This document shows, piece after piece, positions 1 through 6,829 of a stretch of DNA of 64,000 nucleotides. The number at the start of each line of letters is the position of its first letter. Position 1 is the first letter of the stretch. A program made the position numbers and the translations under genes. Below the pieces are notes generated by a model. It had not been told where the DNA came from and made no database searches. It saw only the letters and a program-made list of their open reading frames with translations. The DNA is taken from positions 1 to 64,000 of IMG/VR virus record IMGVR_UViG_3300024344_003209. The stretch is one strand, 5' to 3'. The DNA comes from a virus.

Positions 1-14
1 ATTCTACAAACATA

Positions 15-263
15 TTAAAAAAGTTTTGAGTCTTCGTCTTTAGTCTTTAATATAATTTTCTGTACAGAAAATTTAAAAGCAAAAAATGAAATCACTGGCC
101 AAATAAATAGAATCAAAAGGTTAAACCAAGCGGCTTGCTCAAGGCCCTCTACGTTTCTTTCTCCGCCGATGGCCATTACTACTCCTACTGTAAACCCTAA
201 GCAGAAAAGTCCTGCGAAGTTTAAGCCTACGAATGCTAAAAATGCTAATATATATTTCTTCAT
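15..263 (-). CDS. Small two-helix membrane protein, unknown function
   Basis: The 82-residue product has two hydrophobic stretches, about residues 4-32 and 46-65, separated by a short charged loop, and ends in a charged tail rich in K, D and E. This predicts a small inner-membrane protein with two transmembrane helices. I recognise no family. Its start overlaps the end of the upstream cupin gene by 4 bases (ATGA), so the two are probably translated together. The first hydrophobic stretch could instead be read as a signal peptide, but its length favours a helix. Confidence 0.6.
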   Translation of the reverse strand: MKKYILAFLAFVGLNFAGLFCLGFTVGVVMAIGGERNVEGLEQAAWFNLLILFIWPVISFFAFKFSVQKIILKTKDEDSKLF

Positions 264-649
264 GTTATTGAAAGTTGTTTTGGTAGTTCTCGGTATAGTC
301 TATAGCTATCGCTATCTTCATGGAAGGTGCTTATCTCTACAAATTTTACACCTCCGCTTTTATTGGCTATTAGTCTATGAGGAATGAGTCTGTCTAATAC
401 AAATACTTCTCCCTCATTTACAGTTTTTGTATATTTCTCTGTAGTAATAGTGCAGATGATTTCTATATCTAAGCTTCCCTCTAAGATATAAAACGTTTCG
501 TGTTTATTCTTATGGAGATGCATTGATGTGGAATGAGGGAAGTTGATCTGAAGAATCTTACCGCAGTAATTTTCTTTCTCATTATTGGCCATCCATATCT
601 CATAGCCCCAATCTTTATGTACTTTTTTTGCTTTTGCTAATGCACTCAT
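260..649 (-). CDS. Cupin-fold protein (sugar-phosphate isomerase-like)
   Basis: The 129-residue protein is a single cupin barrel. The first cupin motif is visible as HLHKNKHETFYILEG (about residues 44-58), with two histidines and a glutamate placed to bind a metal. A second motif around VFVLDRLIPHR supplies a further histidine. The N-terminus (WGYEIW) resembles cupins of the mannose-6-phosphate isomerase type that accompany sugar-nucleotide pathways. A role in the sugar chemistry encoded elsewhere in the window is possible but only inferred. A sigma-70-like promoter lies 14 bases upstream of the ATG, so the transcript would have almost no leader. Confidence 0.7.
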   Translation of the reverse strand: MSALAKAKKVHKDWGYEIWMANNEKENYCGKILQINFPHSTSMHLHKNKHETFYILEGSLDIEIICTITTEKYTKTVNEGEVFVLDRLIPHRLIANKSGGVKFVEISTFHEDSDSYRLYRELPKQLSIT

Positions 650-737
650 TGCAGTATAGTTTTATCTTACCTTTAACTTGTATCCAAGTCAAGTCAATTT
701 CTTTGAAATCTTTCTTGCATTTACTACAAGGATTCAC
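615..737 (-). CDS. 40-residue zinc-ribbon microprotein (GTG start)
   Basis: A reading frame of 40 codons starts with GTG inside the stop of the upstream gene (GTGA overlap) and ends inside the start of the cupin gene. The predicted protein has two CxxC pairs, CSKC at residues 4-7 and CNEC at residues 29-32, the spacing of a zinc ribbon. The rest is lysine-rich. The translational coupling and the paired cysteines suggest a real gene rather than a chance frame. A small nucleic-acid-binding or protein-binding zinc ribbon is the likely role. The cupin promoter lies within this frame. Confidence 0.55.
   Translation of the reverse strand: MNPCSKCKKDFKEIDLTWIQVKGKIKLYCNECISKSKKST
664..692 (-). promoter_or_regulatory. 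Sigma-70-type promoter for the cupin gene
   Basis: On the minus strand, TTGACT (687-692), a 17-base spacer and TAAGAT (664-669). The start codon at 649 is 14 bases past the -10 box, so the expected leader is only about 7 bases and has no Shine-Dalgarno sequence. Confidence 0.65.
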
Positions 738-946
738 AAATCCGCCTCTCCTATATCAATAAAATATAAAAGTCTGTAAATCTTTTCTCTACCGACTCCA
801 GTTTCTAGTAGGTCTATCGGCATTTCCATGTTTAAGTCTCTATTTGGTGTTAATAACCAATCTGCAACATTGTCATGATCCATGACGGCGCAGCACTCAT
901 TAACAATATTAACAAATTCAATTAAATTATCTTTTCTTACTCTCAC
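734..946 (-). CDS. DUF2384-like (MbcA/ParS/Xre antitoxin C-terminal domain) protein
   Basis: The 70-residue protein matches the pattern of the toxin-binding domain of Xre/MbcA/ParS antitoxins (DUF2384): an alanine-aspartate-tryptophan-leucine segment, PNRDLNMEMPIDLL, TGVGREK, then a leucine-rich helix ending in IDIGEA. In that family the domain normally follows a helix-turn-helix and pairs with a RES-domain toxin. Here the DNA-binding part is absent and no RES toxin is seen nearby. It could be an orphan antitoxin acting against a host toxin, or a domain reused for something else. It overlaps the GspC-like gene upstream by 4 bases and is followed by the zinc-ribbon frame through a GTGA junction. 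Confidence 0.6.
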   Translation of the reverse strand: MRVRKDNLIEFVNIVNECCAVMDHDNVADWLLTPNRDLNMEMPIDLLETGVGREKIYRLLYFIDIGEADL

Positions 947-1629
947 TTGTCTCTCCTACGTTCGTCATACTGTCGTCGTCTTTCATTACTGTCAATTTTT
1001 CTGTTCAAACTGCTTTGGCCACTCTGAAGTCCTTCTAGTCTTTTAAGAATATATTCTCTTTTTTCTTTATCGTCTATCCTGTCTATATACTCTAGTCCTT
1101 TTTGAATAATTCTAGGATCAATTTTAGGCGTCCTTGAAGGAACTTTGATTATATTTGGTTGTGCTGGTTTTGGTGAAACTTTGACAGATTTAGAACCTTC
1201 TCTTCTGGAGCTTTCTTTTTTATCTTTTTTTATAACTGTTGGTTTAGAAAGCGGAGCGATAGTAGTGGTGGATGGCAACTTATGAGTATCAAAAGATAGA
1301 AGCTCTACTACTCCGTTATTATTAACCTCTACTAAGCCTCTGCTGACACTCAACAAAGTCACGCCCGAGTCTGTCCTCCGTTTGCTATTCAGAGTCAAAA
1401 ATCTTTTAGGTATGTCGTTAGAAAAAAGATATACATTCGTTTCGTTTTTATATTTCATTATTCCAGTTAGGTTTAGTTTAACTGGTGCTTGTTTTAATAT
1501 CTCGGTAACTGGGGGTAGTTTTGGTACATCATTTAACAAAGAAAACGCATTTCTTTTATTAATCGAGTCGTATGGGTTTTCTTCTGCAAATACAGAAGCC
1601 GCTAACAATAATGGTAATAATTTTTTCAT
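943..1629 (-). CDS. GspC/PilP-like exported protein of a pseudopilin cassette
   Basis: I place the start at the ATG at 1629 because it opens with a clean signal peptide ([15 protein letters not shown], cleavage after about residue 15) and overlaps the upstream pseudopilin stop by ATGA; a start at 1656 would add nine residues before the signal. The mature part begins with a NKRNAFSLL segment and a proline-rich stretch, followed by a small beta domain (LNLTGIMKYKNETNVYLF onward). This layout resembles the GspC/PilP-like proteins common in Verrucomicrobiota, where they link type II secretion or pilus parts in the periplasm. The C-terminal half is basic and low in complexity. It is the third gene of the cassette with two pseudopilins. 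Confidence 0.6.
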   Translation of the reverse strand: MKKLLPLLLAASVFAEENPYDSINKRNAFSLLNDVPKLPPVTEILKQAPVKLNLTGIMKYKNETNVYLFSNDIPKRFLTLNSKRRTDSGVTLLSVSRGLVEVNNNGVVELLSFDTHKLPSTTTIAPLSKPTVIKKDKKESSRREGSKSVKVSPKPAQPNIIKVPSRTPKIDPRIIQKGLEYIDRIDDKEKREYILKRLEGLQSGQSSLNRKIDSNERRRQYDERRRDK

Positions 1630-1907
1630 GGTGATGATGCGTGACACTTGTAACATTTAGTTTGAATAAGCCATTCGTCGAGATTAATCAATTCATCTTT
1701 AAAAGAAGAATCTCTAGGCCCAGAAAATCCGTTTTCGTCGTAGCCTTCCGAATAATAAAAAATAGTCAGTTGCCTTCTATAATTGTGACATTCAGCAATT
1801 TGAGCTGCATCTTTAGCTTTAGAAAGCGCAGATAATAGCATTCCTACTAAAATAGTAATTATAGACAATGTGATTAAGAGTTCCAAAATTGTATAGCTTT
1901 TATTCAT
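1626..1907 (-). CDS. Small type IV pseudopilin with a C-terminal CxxCH motif
   Basis: The ATG at 1907 gives a 93-residue protein with a class III (prepilin) leader: MNKS, then YTILE with glutamate at position +5 of the mature protein, then about 20 hydrophobic residues. Processing by a prepilin peptidase between Ser4 and Tyr5 is expected. A start at 1982 would bury the leader, so I reject it. The helix is followed by [21 protein letters not shown], split here as [10 protein letters not shown] and [11 protein letters not shown], a pattern similar to Verrucomicrobiota pseudopilins. The tail ends CYKCH (residues 85-89), which matches a c-type haem attachment motif but may be coincidental. It overlaps the larger pseudopilin by 8 bases and the GspC-like gene by 4. 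Confidence 0.7.
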   Translation of the reverse strand: MNKSYTILELLITLSIITILVGMLLSALSKAKDAAQIAECHNYRRQLTIFYYSEGYDENGFSGPRDSSFKDELINLDEWLIQTKCYKCHASSP

Positions 1908-2880
1908 GGTAGGGCTTCCATGTTGGATGATGCCCCCAGCTATCGTTCCAATACCAGCCCCAAGAATCATAAACTTTCCCATTTACCTCTCTTGTATTCC
2001 AATCCCTATCATATCTAGCTATCCCTCCGATAACCGATCTCCAATTATGATTATTGTAATCAGTCTCTGTGGATCTTTCTCCTAGCCATTTCAAATCACG
2101 ATTATCAGGACTAACATACATATCTCTTGTGGTAGTTGGATTTTGAAGATGCTTAGGTATGTTTTTAGTATCTTCCTCTAGCCATCTTTTAAATTCAACG
2201 TGAGCATCAACAAAAGAAATAACTGAACCATTATTATGATAGACACCGGGCCAGTCCATGGAGAACGCATGCTCTTTTCCTTTTAATACTGGGGGAACTC
2301 TGAAATTCCCAGCGTTAATTGAGTTTGGAGGCATCTCAATAAAAGTAAAAGTTTTGCTAGTGTCTTTTACTTCTTCGTAGCGATGATGTATCTTGTATTG
2401 CGTGTCTTCCATAAATGGCCAGCCAGACCATCCTCCCACAAAAATATTGACACTATACGAGCGCGGCCTCGATACTCTCTTTGTCTTCCAATCTTCATTT
2501 GGGGATTTCGACTCGTATACTACAGTAGATCTATCGCCGGGGCAATGAAAGATGTTCATCCCTGCATAAGGCTTTAGAGGGGAGTAGAATAAGGGTCTAT
2601 CAGTTTGGCCCCAAGCTCCGTTACCGCTCATGCTGTCAGCTACCCAAGCCCACATTCCTGTCGGTTCATTTCTCCAAGCAGAAGCATAGGGGAATCTATC
2701 TTCGTGATCTCCAGCAAATTGGGTATAAGCTAGATTCAGTTGACGTTGATTATTTAAACAACTGGCTTGCCATCCTGTTTGTTTTGCGGAGCCGAGAGCT
2801 GGGAGTAATAAAGCAGCTAATATTGCAATAATTGCAATAACAACTAATAACTCTATTAAACTAAAAGCCCTTTCATTCAT
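1900..2880 (-). CDS. Type II secretion-type pseudopilin (H-X9-DG family)
   Basis: The 326-residue protein starts MNERA then [15 protein letters not shown], a textbook prepilin leader with glutamate at +5, cleavable by prepilin peptidase between Ala5 and Phe6. The following [10 protein letters not shown] and [12 protein letters not shown] segments are characteristic of the large pseudopilin-like family found mainly in Verrucomicrobiota, Lentisphaerota and Planctomycetota. Around residue 214, [13 protein letters not shown] is a variant of the H-X9-DG motif of this family, with alanine replacing glycine. The body is rich in Trp, Tyr and Asn and probably forms a surface domain. It heads the cassette with a small pseudopilin and a GspC-like protein. 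It is the best clue to the host phylum. Confidence 0.85.
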   Translation of the reverse strand: MNERAFSLIELLVVIAIIAILAALLLPALGSAKQTGWQASCLNNQRQLNLAYTQFAGDHEDRFPYASAWRNEPTGMWAWVADSMSGNGAWGQTDRPLFYSPLKPYAGMNIFHCPGDRSTVVYESKSPNEDWKTKRVSRPRSYSVNIFVGGWSGWPFMEDTQYKIHHRYEEVKDTSKTFTFIEMPPNSINAGNFRVPPVLKGKEHAFSMDWPGVYHNNGSVISFVDAHVEFKRWLEEDTKNIPKHLQNPTTTRDMYVSPDNRDLKWLGERSTETDYNNHNWRSVIGGIARYDRDWNTREVNGKVYDSWGWYWNDSWGHHPTWKPYHE

Positions 2881-3109
2881 TTTCTAACCTATTTACGTAC
2901 TTATTAAGTTTACACAATTCTTCGAGTAAATGTATAGATGTTGTTCTCCAATATTTTCCAACATCCCTTAATGCTTCGTTTTGGTCTCTTAGTTCTTCTA
3001 GATATTGTTGAGCTTTATCAATATGAGGGCAAGTATTACCCGGTATTTCGGGGCAATCGTCATAAAGATCTTTATAGCCTCTAGTTGGGAAGCTCACGAA
3101 TGCCTCCAA
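2873..3109 (-). CDS. Hypothetical protein with helical C-terminus
   Basis: The 78-residue product is not recognised. From about residue 30 onward it is leucine- and glutamate-rich ([19 protein letters not shown] and [17 protein letters not shown]), suggesting a coiled coil or helical hairpin. It has three cysteines but no paired metal-binding motif. It overlaps the pseudopilin start by 8 bases and the upstream gene by 16 bases, so it lies in the same transcription unit. Confidence 0.5.
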   Translation of the reverse strand: MEAFVSFPTRGYKDLYDDCPEIPGNTCPHIDKAQQYLEELRDQNEALRDVGKYWRTTSIHLLEELCKLNKYVNRLENE

Positions 3110-3636
3110 AAGCTAAGTTTTTCTTTTTCTTCCTCTCTCTTTTCTACTGGCATTGAAATATAGTTTACATAAGTCTTTTGCTCCGACCAACTTAAAAGTT
3201 TTCTTAAGAATCTGGTAAGCTTAGAAAAGAATCTATATCTAAAAGTTCTTTGGAATAATTTCCTTTTAGCGTTAGCTACTTCGTAATCTTTCTCTCGTTC
3301 TTCTGCTTCTTCAGCAGTCTCTTCTATTTCAAATTTTATTAATTCTTTTTTATCAACGACTCCATTAACAAAAGTGAATTCAAATTCTCTCCACCATATG
3401 TTTTCATCTTTATCACGAAAAGATGTGTAGAAATTAATTTTTCCGCTGCGGGTATCTTTAATCCATTCTTTACCCTCTTTTACAAAGAGCTTTTGTCTAT
3501 AAACTTTATATTGACCTAAAAAGTTTTCAAGACTTTTAGTTTGGTAGTTGTTACTTTTAACTAACTTCTCCTGCTCTTTTGTTAACAAGCCTTTTAAGTA
3601 AGACTTCGGTACGATTATATCATCAAACATTCCCAT
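3094..3636 (-). CDS. Phage hypothetical protein (MGMFDDI family style)
   Basis: The 180-residue protein begins MGMFDDIIVPKSYL, an opening seen in a widespread family of small phage proteins of unknown role. The first 100 residues look like a compact alpha/beta domain with several aromatic residues. The rest is a charged helical segment (EETAEEAEEREKDYEVANAK) followed by a basic region rich in Arg, Lys and Phe. No signal peptide or catalytic motif is visible. It overlaps the pyrophosphatase gene upstream by 14 bases. Confidence 0.55.
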   Translation of the reverse strand: MGMFDDIIVPKSYLKGLLTKEQEKLVKSNNYQTKSLENFLGQYKVYRQKLFVKEGKEWIKDTRSGKINFYTSFRDKDENIWWREFEFTFVNGVVDKKELIKFEIEETAEEAEEREKDYEVANAKRKLFQRTFRYRFFSKLTRFLRKLLSWSEQKTYVNYISMPVEKREEEKEKLSFWRHS

Positions 3637-4159
3637 AAGGCATTCTCTCCTTCCATCTATCGTGTGCGTGTTTTACAACTGACATAGCTTTCTTTCCATT
3701 TTTCCATTCTCCTACTTTGGTAGAGGAACTTCGATCTATTTTGTAGATCCTAAAAAACTGTTTAAATATCTTTAAGTGGCTGTCTTCTATGCCTTCCAAG
3801 GTGCTATACCTGTCCAGAGGTGACCAATGCGGGGCTACAATTAGCTTGTAATCAATTTCTTCGTCATCTACGAAGTCAAGTACCCCAAGAGGTCTACACT
3901 TCACTAGACTGCCTCTGTCGATAGGATCATGATTGAATATCAGAACATCGAGAGGATCGTTATCTAGCGCATAGGTCTGAGTCACAAATCCATAATTTAT
4001 TGGATATTGTAGTGACGAAACAAGACATCTCTCTAATTCAAAAATATTATACTTTTCGTTGTATTCATACTTTGTATTAGTTCCTTTTGGTATTTCTACA
4101 ACGCAGGATATGTGTTGGAAATCATCACTTGTTATTGGTATATCGTTAACTAAATTCAC
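3623..4159 (-). CDS. ppa: Inorganic pyrophosphatase (family I)
   Basis: The 178-residue protein is a family I soluble pyrophosphatase, which hydrolyses pyrophosphate to phosphate and so pulls DNA and nucleotide synthesis forward. Visible signatures are EIPKGTNTKYEY (residues 22-33), YPINYGFV (52-59) and the metal-binding DNDPLDV (66-72), a match to the family signature D-[SGDN]-D-P-x-D. The C-terminal region keeps the K...KHAHDRWKE helix. Length is normal for the bacterial family. It fits with the polymerase and nucleotide-synthesis genes of this genome. It overlaps the HMA-domain gene upstream by 4 bases (ATGA). Confidence 0.9.
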   Translation of the reverse strand: MNLVNDIPITSDDFQHISCVVEIPKGTNTKYEYNEKYNIFELERCLVSSLQYPINYGFVTQTYALDNDPLDVLIFNHDPIDRGSLVKCRPLGVLDFVDDEEIDYKLIVAPHWSPLDRYSTLEGIEDSHLKIFKQFFRIYKIDRSSSTKVGEWKNGKKAMSVVKHAHDRWKERMPYGNV

Positions 4160-4500
4160 GGCTTGTTATATCTATTGGGTTTCTTTTCTTTTAACCACTT
4201 TATAGATTTTAACTCGTAGCCAGCGTCTTTAACAATTTTTTTCATCTGTGATGGATGAATTTCTATACTAATGAATTCAATTTGGCATATTTGGTTTTTA
4301 GTGTCAAATTTTATTAGTTTAGTTAACTTAGTTTTTTTGAATCCGTTTCTGATACCAATACCACAAGAGGAACATACAAGTCCCGGTATCTTTAGTTCTA
4401 CATCTGGATCAAAATTAGCTTGGTCTCCTGAGAGGGTGGTAGTTAAAACCCATCCAGCTAGAAAGCAAGCTATGATAATTATAATAGTTTTTTTATTCAT
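4156..4500 (-). CDS. Membrane-anchored heavy-metal-associated (HMA-like) domain protein
   Basis: The 114-residue protein has an N-terminal hydrophobic helix (residues 4-22) that would act as a signal anchor, then a domain resembling the ferredoxin-like HMA fold of MerP and copper chaperones. The metal site is GLVCSSCGIGI, with Cys43 and Cys46 in a CxxC at the usual loop position; the usual GMTC has become GLVC. The domain would sit in the periplasm. The C-terminus is basic. Such genes are not usual phage cargo, and metal delivery to a surface or periplasmic partner is an inference. It overlaps the genes on both sides. Confidence 0.6.
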   Translation of the reverse strand: MNKKTIIIIIACFLAGWVLTTTLSGDQANFDPDVELKIPGLVCSSCGIGIRNGFKKTKLTKLIKFDTKNQICQIEFISIEIHPSQMKKIVKDAGYELKSIKWLKEKKPNRYNKP

Positions 4501-4753
4501 ACATAACCTCGTAATCTTCTATAATCTCATTGTATAAGAGTTTGTCTATTGCCTCTTGCACATTCTTCTTTACTTCTTCCTTTGGCCCTTCTTCTAGTTG
4601 TATCTCTATGTAGCGACCAATACTTACTTTTTTTAAAAATTTTATTCCTAAGCTTCTCTCAAGGTTGCTTTTCACTACAACTCCTTGTGGGTCAAGGGTG
4701 TTAGACTTTGGTCGAGTCATGACTCGCGCCTTTTTTAGTTTTCTGGCTTCCAT
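4493..4753 (-). CDS. purS: Phosphoribosylformylglycinamidine synthase subunit PurS
   Basis: The 86-residue protein aligns with PurS, the small subunit that bridges PurL and PurQ in the fourth step of purine synthesis. The family pattern is visible: KKARVMTRPKSNTLDPQG (residues 7-24), a middle LGI..L.KVSIGRYIEIQLEE strand pair, and a C-terminal LLYNEIIEDYEVMYE helix and strand. Length is normal. No PurL or PurQ gene is in the window, so it would have to work with host enzymes, as proposed for purine genes carried by other phages. The gene overlaps the thyX stop by 19 bases and ends inside the HMA gene start. Confidence 0.85.
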   Translation of the reverse strand: MEARKLKKARVMTRPKSNTLDPQGVVVKSNLERSLGIKFLKKVSIGRYIEIQLEEGPKEEVKKNVQEAIDKLLYNEIIEDYEVMYE

Positions 4754-5418
4754 CTGTAATCAGTGTGTTTGTCTCCCCATAGGGCTTCTGAGACGTTAGG
4801 TAGCTCTTTTATAAATATATCTTTACACTTATTAGCTATATCTCTGTGTTCTTTTTGGGTATTTTCCTCTGTACGAAGATCAATATAATGAACCCAACTC
4901 CTAACGCTACCTTTCATATACATAGTAGTCTCGGTTGTTAGTGGTAGTATCATTCGAGCAGACTCTTTAGCTACCCCAGCTCTAATCAACTCATTGTAAA
5001 GAGACACTCCTCTTGCGGTATGTTCTCTGACTTTCGCTAAAAGTTGACCATCTTTAAACGGTTCACTGCTGCTCTGTCTATTTTTATCAGCTTGAACTCT
5101 GAGTTCTAACTCTTCTAAGACCTGAGCTTTTGAGTATCTCTGGCTAAACTCTTGAAAGCTAAAACTTCTATGCCTAAGTATCTGCGCTGCGATAGCTCTG
5201 CTAGTTTTTATCTCCACAGTCATGTCCACCATTTCAAAAGGAGACCAGTGCTTGTGTTTGATTAGAAACTTTAAAAGTCGCGGCGCTGTCTTTGTGTTGC
5301 TTTGATTTTCTGGATTACTGACTCTAGCGCAATAAGCTATTAAATCCTCTGGCTTGGTCTCTGGCTGATTTAAATGATAATAATACGGCTGAGTAATAGA
5401 TATTAATTTTACTTGCAT
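4735..5418 (-). CDS. thyX: Flavin-dependent thymidylate synthase ThyX
   Basis: The 227-residue protein is ThyX, which methylates dUMP to dTMP using methylenetetrahydrofolate and FAD. The diagnostic ThyX motif RHRSFSFQEFSQRY is at residues 82-95. HWSPFEM (57-63) and the LPLTTETTMYMKGSVRSW segment further along are also typical. Length is normal. It works with the dCMP deaminase and dUTPase encoded on the plus strand, which supply dUMP, and with ribonucleotide reductase. The start is an ATG that overlaps the small gene upstream by one base. Confidence 0.95.
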   Translation of the reverse strand: MQVKLISITQPYYYHLNQPETKPEDLIAYCARVSNPENQSNTKTAPRLLKFLIKHKHWSPFEMVDMTVEIKTSRAIAAQILRHRSFSFQEFSQRYSKAQVLEELELRVQADKNRQSSSEPFKDGQLLAKVREHTARGVSLYNELIRAGVAKESARMILPLTTETTMYMKGSVRSWVHYIDLRTEENTQKEHRDIANKCKDIFIKELPNVSEALWGDKHTDYRWKPEN

Positions 5419-5612
5419 TATTTTCCAGACTTAAATAATTCCTTCAGTTCTTGTAATTCTTTTTCGAAATCGTGAGCCATTTCTACTTTGGTAGCGTCAT
5501 CGTCATCCATCATTTCATGGTTACGCCAAATTTTTTTATATTTATTTATAAGCTTGTTGATAAAAGCCATAGTCTTTTTTGGTTTATTTCTTTCAAACTC
5601 TGAGATATTCAT
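5418..5612 (-). CDS. Small helical hypothetical protein
   Basis: The 64-residue product is charged and probably all helical: a basic first half (KPKKTMAFINKLINKYKKIW) and an acidic second half (DDDDATKVEMAHDFEKELQE). No family is recognised. It sits between thyX (1-base overlap) and a HAD phosphatase gene (20-base overlap), so it is part of that operon. Confidence 0.5.
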   Translation of the reverse strand: MNISEFERNKPKKTMAFINKLINKYKKIWRNHEMMDDDDATKVEMAHDFEKELQELKELFKSGK

Positions 5613-6066
5613 TGAGGTGTTCCTTTTTAAGTCCTTCGTTTCTTTTTAAGTTGATAGCAAAAGCAGTTTTAATTTCATGATTGTTTTTAACTGCACCCTT
5701 TGGTTTGATATCATTTACTAGGATTCTAGCTCCTGCAGCAATATCAAAAATAATTTGGTTATATTTAATACCCACGTATTCCAATACTTTAATTGTGTGA
5801 TCTTTGTGGCGCTTCGCTCTAGCTGTAGTAAGGACTACTTGGTCGGACTTAGGTATGTTTTTTAAAAATTGCTTGCTAGATGTCAGAACTTCTTCTTGTC
5901 TATGGGAAGATTTGCCATATTTAGACATTAACTGATCTAGCTTTTCATTGGATGTGCTTTTTAGTAATGTTCCATCTAGATCAAAAAACCATGTTTTTCC
6001 AAGCTTATTATGAATTTGTTTATTTTCTTGGACTCTCTCGTCTTCGGTAAATGTATTTTCTATCAT
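5593..6066 (-). CDS. HAD-superfamily phosphatase
   Basis: The 157-residue protein carries the HAD hydrolase motifs: DLDGTL with the nucleophile aspartate at residues 29-34, TTAR around residues 80-83 as motif II, and GARILVNDIKPKG near 112-124 as the acidic motif IV. The cap is small, as in phage and capsule-cluster HAD proteins that act on nucleotides, sugar phosphates or polynucleotide ends. I cannot choose among these substrates. It is the first gene after a strong promoter and heads the thyX-purS-ppa operon, which favours a role in nucleotide metabolism. Confidence 0.75.
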   Translation of the reverse strand: MIENTFTEDERVQENKQIHNKLGKTWFFDLDGTLLKSTSNEKLDQLMSKYGKSSHRQEEVLTSSKQFLKNIPKSDQVVLTTARAKRHKDHTIKVLEYVGIKYNQIIFDIAAGARILVNDIKPKGAVKNNHEIKTAFAINLKRNEGLKKEHLNEYLRV

Positions 6067-6081
6067 TTAACTTATGTGTTT

Positions 6082-6110
6082 ATTATATCGTATACTTACA
6101 CTTAGGTCAA
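6082..6110 (-). promoter_or_regulatory. Sigma-70-type promoter for the HAD/thyX operon
   Basis: On the minus strand, TTGACC (6105-6110), a 17-base spacer and a perfect TATAAT (6082-6087). The start codon at 6066 follows 15 bases after the -10 box. No Shine-Dalgarno sequence is present. Confidence 0.75.
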
Positions 6111-6142
6111 GCAAAAAAGAAAGAGGGAGCCGAAGCTCCCTC
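6111..6142 (-). terminator. Intrinsic terminator after the EF-hand protein gene
   Basis: A perfect 8-bp stem GAGGGAGC/GCTCCCTC with loop CGAA (6123-6142) is followed on the minus strand by a T-rich tract (6113-6121). It lies between the EF-hand gene and the next promoter, insulating the two units. Confidence 0.8.
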
Positions 6143-6165
6143 CTAGTTAGTTGACTCTTATTCAA

Positions 6166-6573
6166 TCACTTGCGAGACCTGCGCTTCTTGCCTTTGCCTC
6201 TTTTTTTATTATCTCCTCTTTTCTTTCTCGCCTCCATAGCTTTCTTCATAGCTGCCTTCTCGTTGTCGCAAAGCTTGCCATCTTTGTTTTTATCAAACCT
6301 TTTAAGTAGGCCTTGTCTGTTAGGAGCCATCTTGCTTCTTAGCGCGGCGTATTTCTTTTTAGCTTCGGCTTCGCTGAGCTTTCCTGCTTTTACAGCCTCT
6401 CTGATCTTCTTAGCAGCAGCAGCGTACTTTTTCCTAGCTTCTGCTGATGCCTTGTTAGGGGCTGTTTTGCTTTTAGCTTGAGCTACCTTATTTGTTTTCG
6501 AATGATGATCAGCTTGTGCTACGCTTCCGCCTAGCATAAAAACTGCCGCGATAATGAATGTGATGTATTTCAT
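6166..6573 (-). CDS. Exported, very basic EF-hand protein
   Basis: The 135-residue protein has a signal peptide (about residues 1-21, ending SVAQA) and a mature part rich in Ala and Lys. One canonical EF-hand loop occupies residues 94-105 (DKNKDGKLCDNE), with Asp, Asn, Asp and Glu at the calcium-binding positions. Before it is a charged helical region with KLSEAEAKKKYAALR, and after it a strongly basic tail ending KKRGKGKKRRSRK. Single-EF-hand exported proteins of this style are common in Planctomycetota and Verrucomicrobiota. In a phage it could act in the periplasm or on the cell surface. It is expressed alone, between a TAGTGTAAT element and an intrinsic terminator. Confidence 0.7.
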   Translation of the reverse strand: MKYITFIIAAVFMLGGSVAQADHHSKTNKVAQAKSKTAPNKASAEARKKYAAAAKKIREAVKAGKLSEAEAKKKYAALRSKMAPNRQGLLKRFDKNKDGKLCDNEKAAMKKAMEARKKRGDNKKRGKGKKRRSRK

Positions 6574-6604
6574 AATTAAAATTTATTCTATCTCTCTATA
6601 TCTG

Positions 6605-6615
6605 ATTACACTATT
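6605..6615 (-). promoter_or_regulatory. TAGTGTAAT element upstream of the EF-hand gene
   Basis: Minus-strand AATAGTGTAAT, 31 bases before the ATG at 6573. The same core precedes four other genes in the window (near 6909, 20645, 33368 and 63658). No TTGACA-like -35 box is seen. It is a candidate phage-specific (perhaps late) promoter element. Confidence 0.5.
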
Positions 6616-6634
6616 TAAGAATGTTTTTTGTATT

Positions 6635-6829
6635 TTACCATTTGTGAATTATATTAGCTACTATAAAGAAACATGTCACTATATTGACAAGTATTATAAA
6701 GCTACGTAAAAATAAACTAAACTGAGCTTCTTTTAGTGAGAGGATCGGTATATTTGGTTCGTCATCATTAGTCTTCCCGATCCGATGATCTACTGTCCTG
6801 CACCAAATTAACCAAAGCTTTTTAAGCAT
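6635..6829 (-). CDS. Small membrane protein with one C-terminal helix
   Basis: I choose the ATG at 6829, giving 64 residues, because it overlaps the stop of a 23-codon gene as TAATG; a longer open frame to 6952 exists but runs back through the upstream regulatory element. The N-terminus is MLKKLWLIWCRTVDHRIG, the middle is polar, and about 24 residues near the C-terminus form a clear transmembrane helix (FIILVNIVTCFFIVANII). No family is recognised. Small membrane proteins in this position could be lysis- or superinfection-related, but nothing in the sequence shows that. Confidence 0.5.
   Translation of the reverse strand: MLKKLWLIWCRTVDHRIGKTNDDEPNIPILSLKEAQFSLFLRSFIILVNIVTCFFIVANIIHKW

Noticed and set aside
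1629-1982. Upstream starts at 1656 (GspC-like) and 1982 (small pseudopilin)
   Set aside because: They would put extra residues in front of clear signal peptides; the inner ATGs fit the signals and the gene overlaps better.
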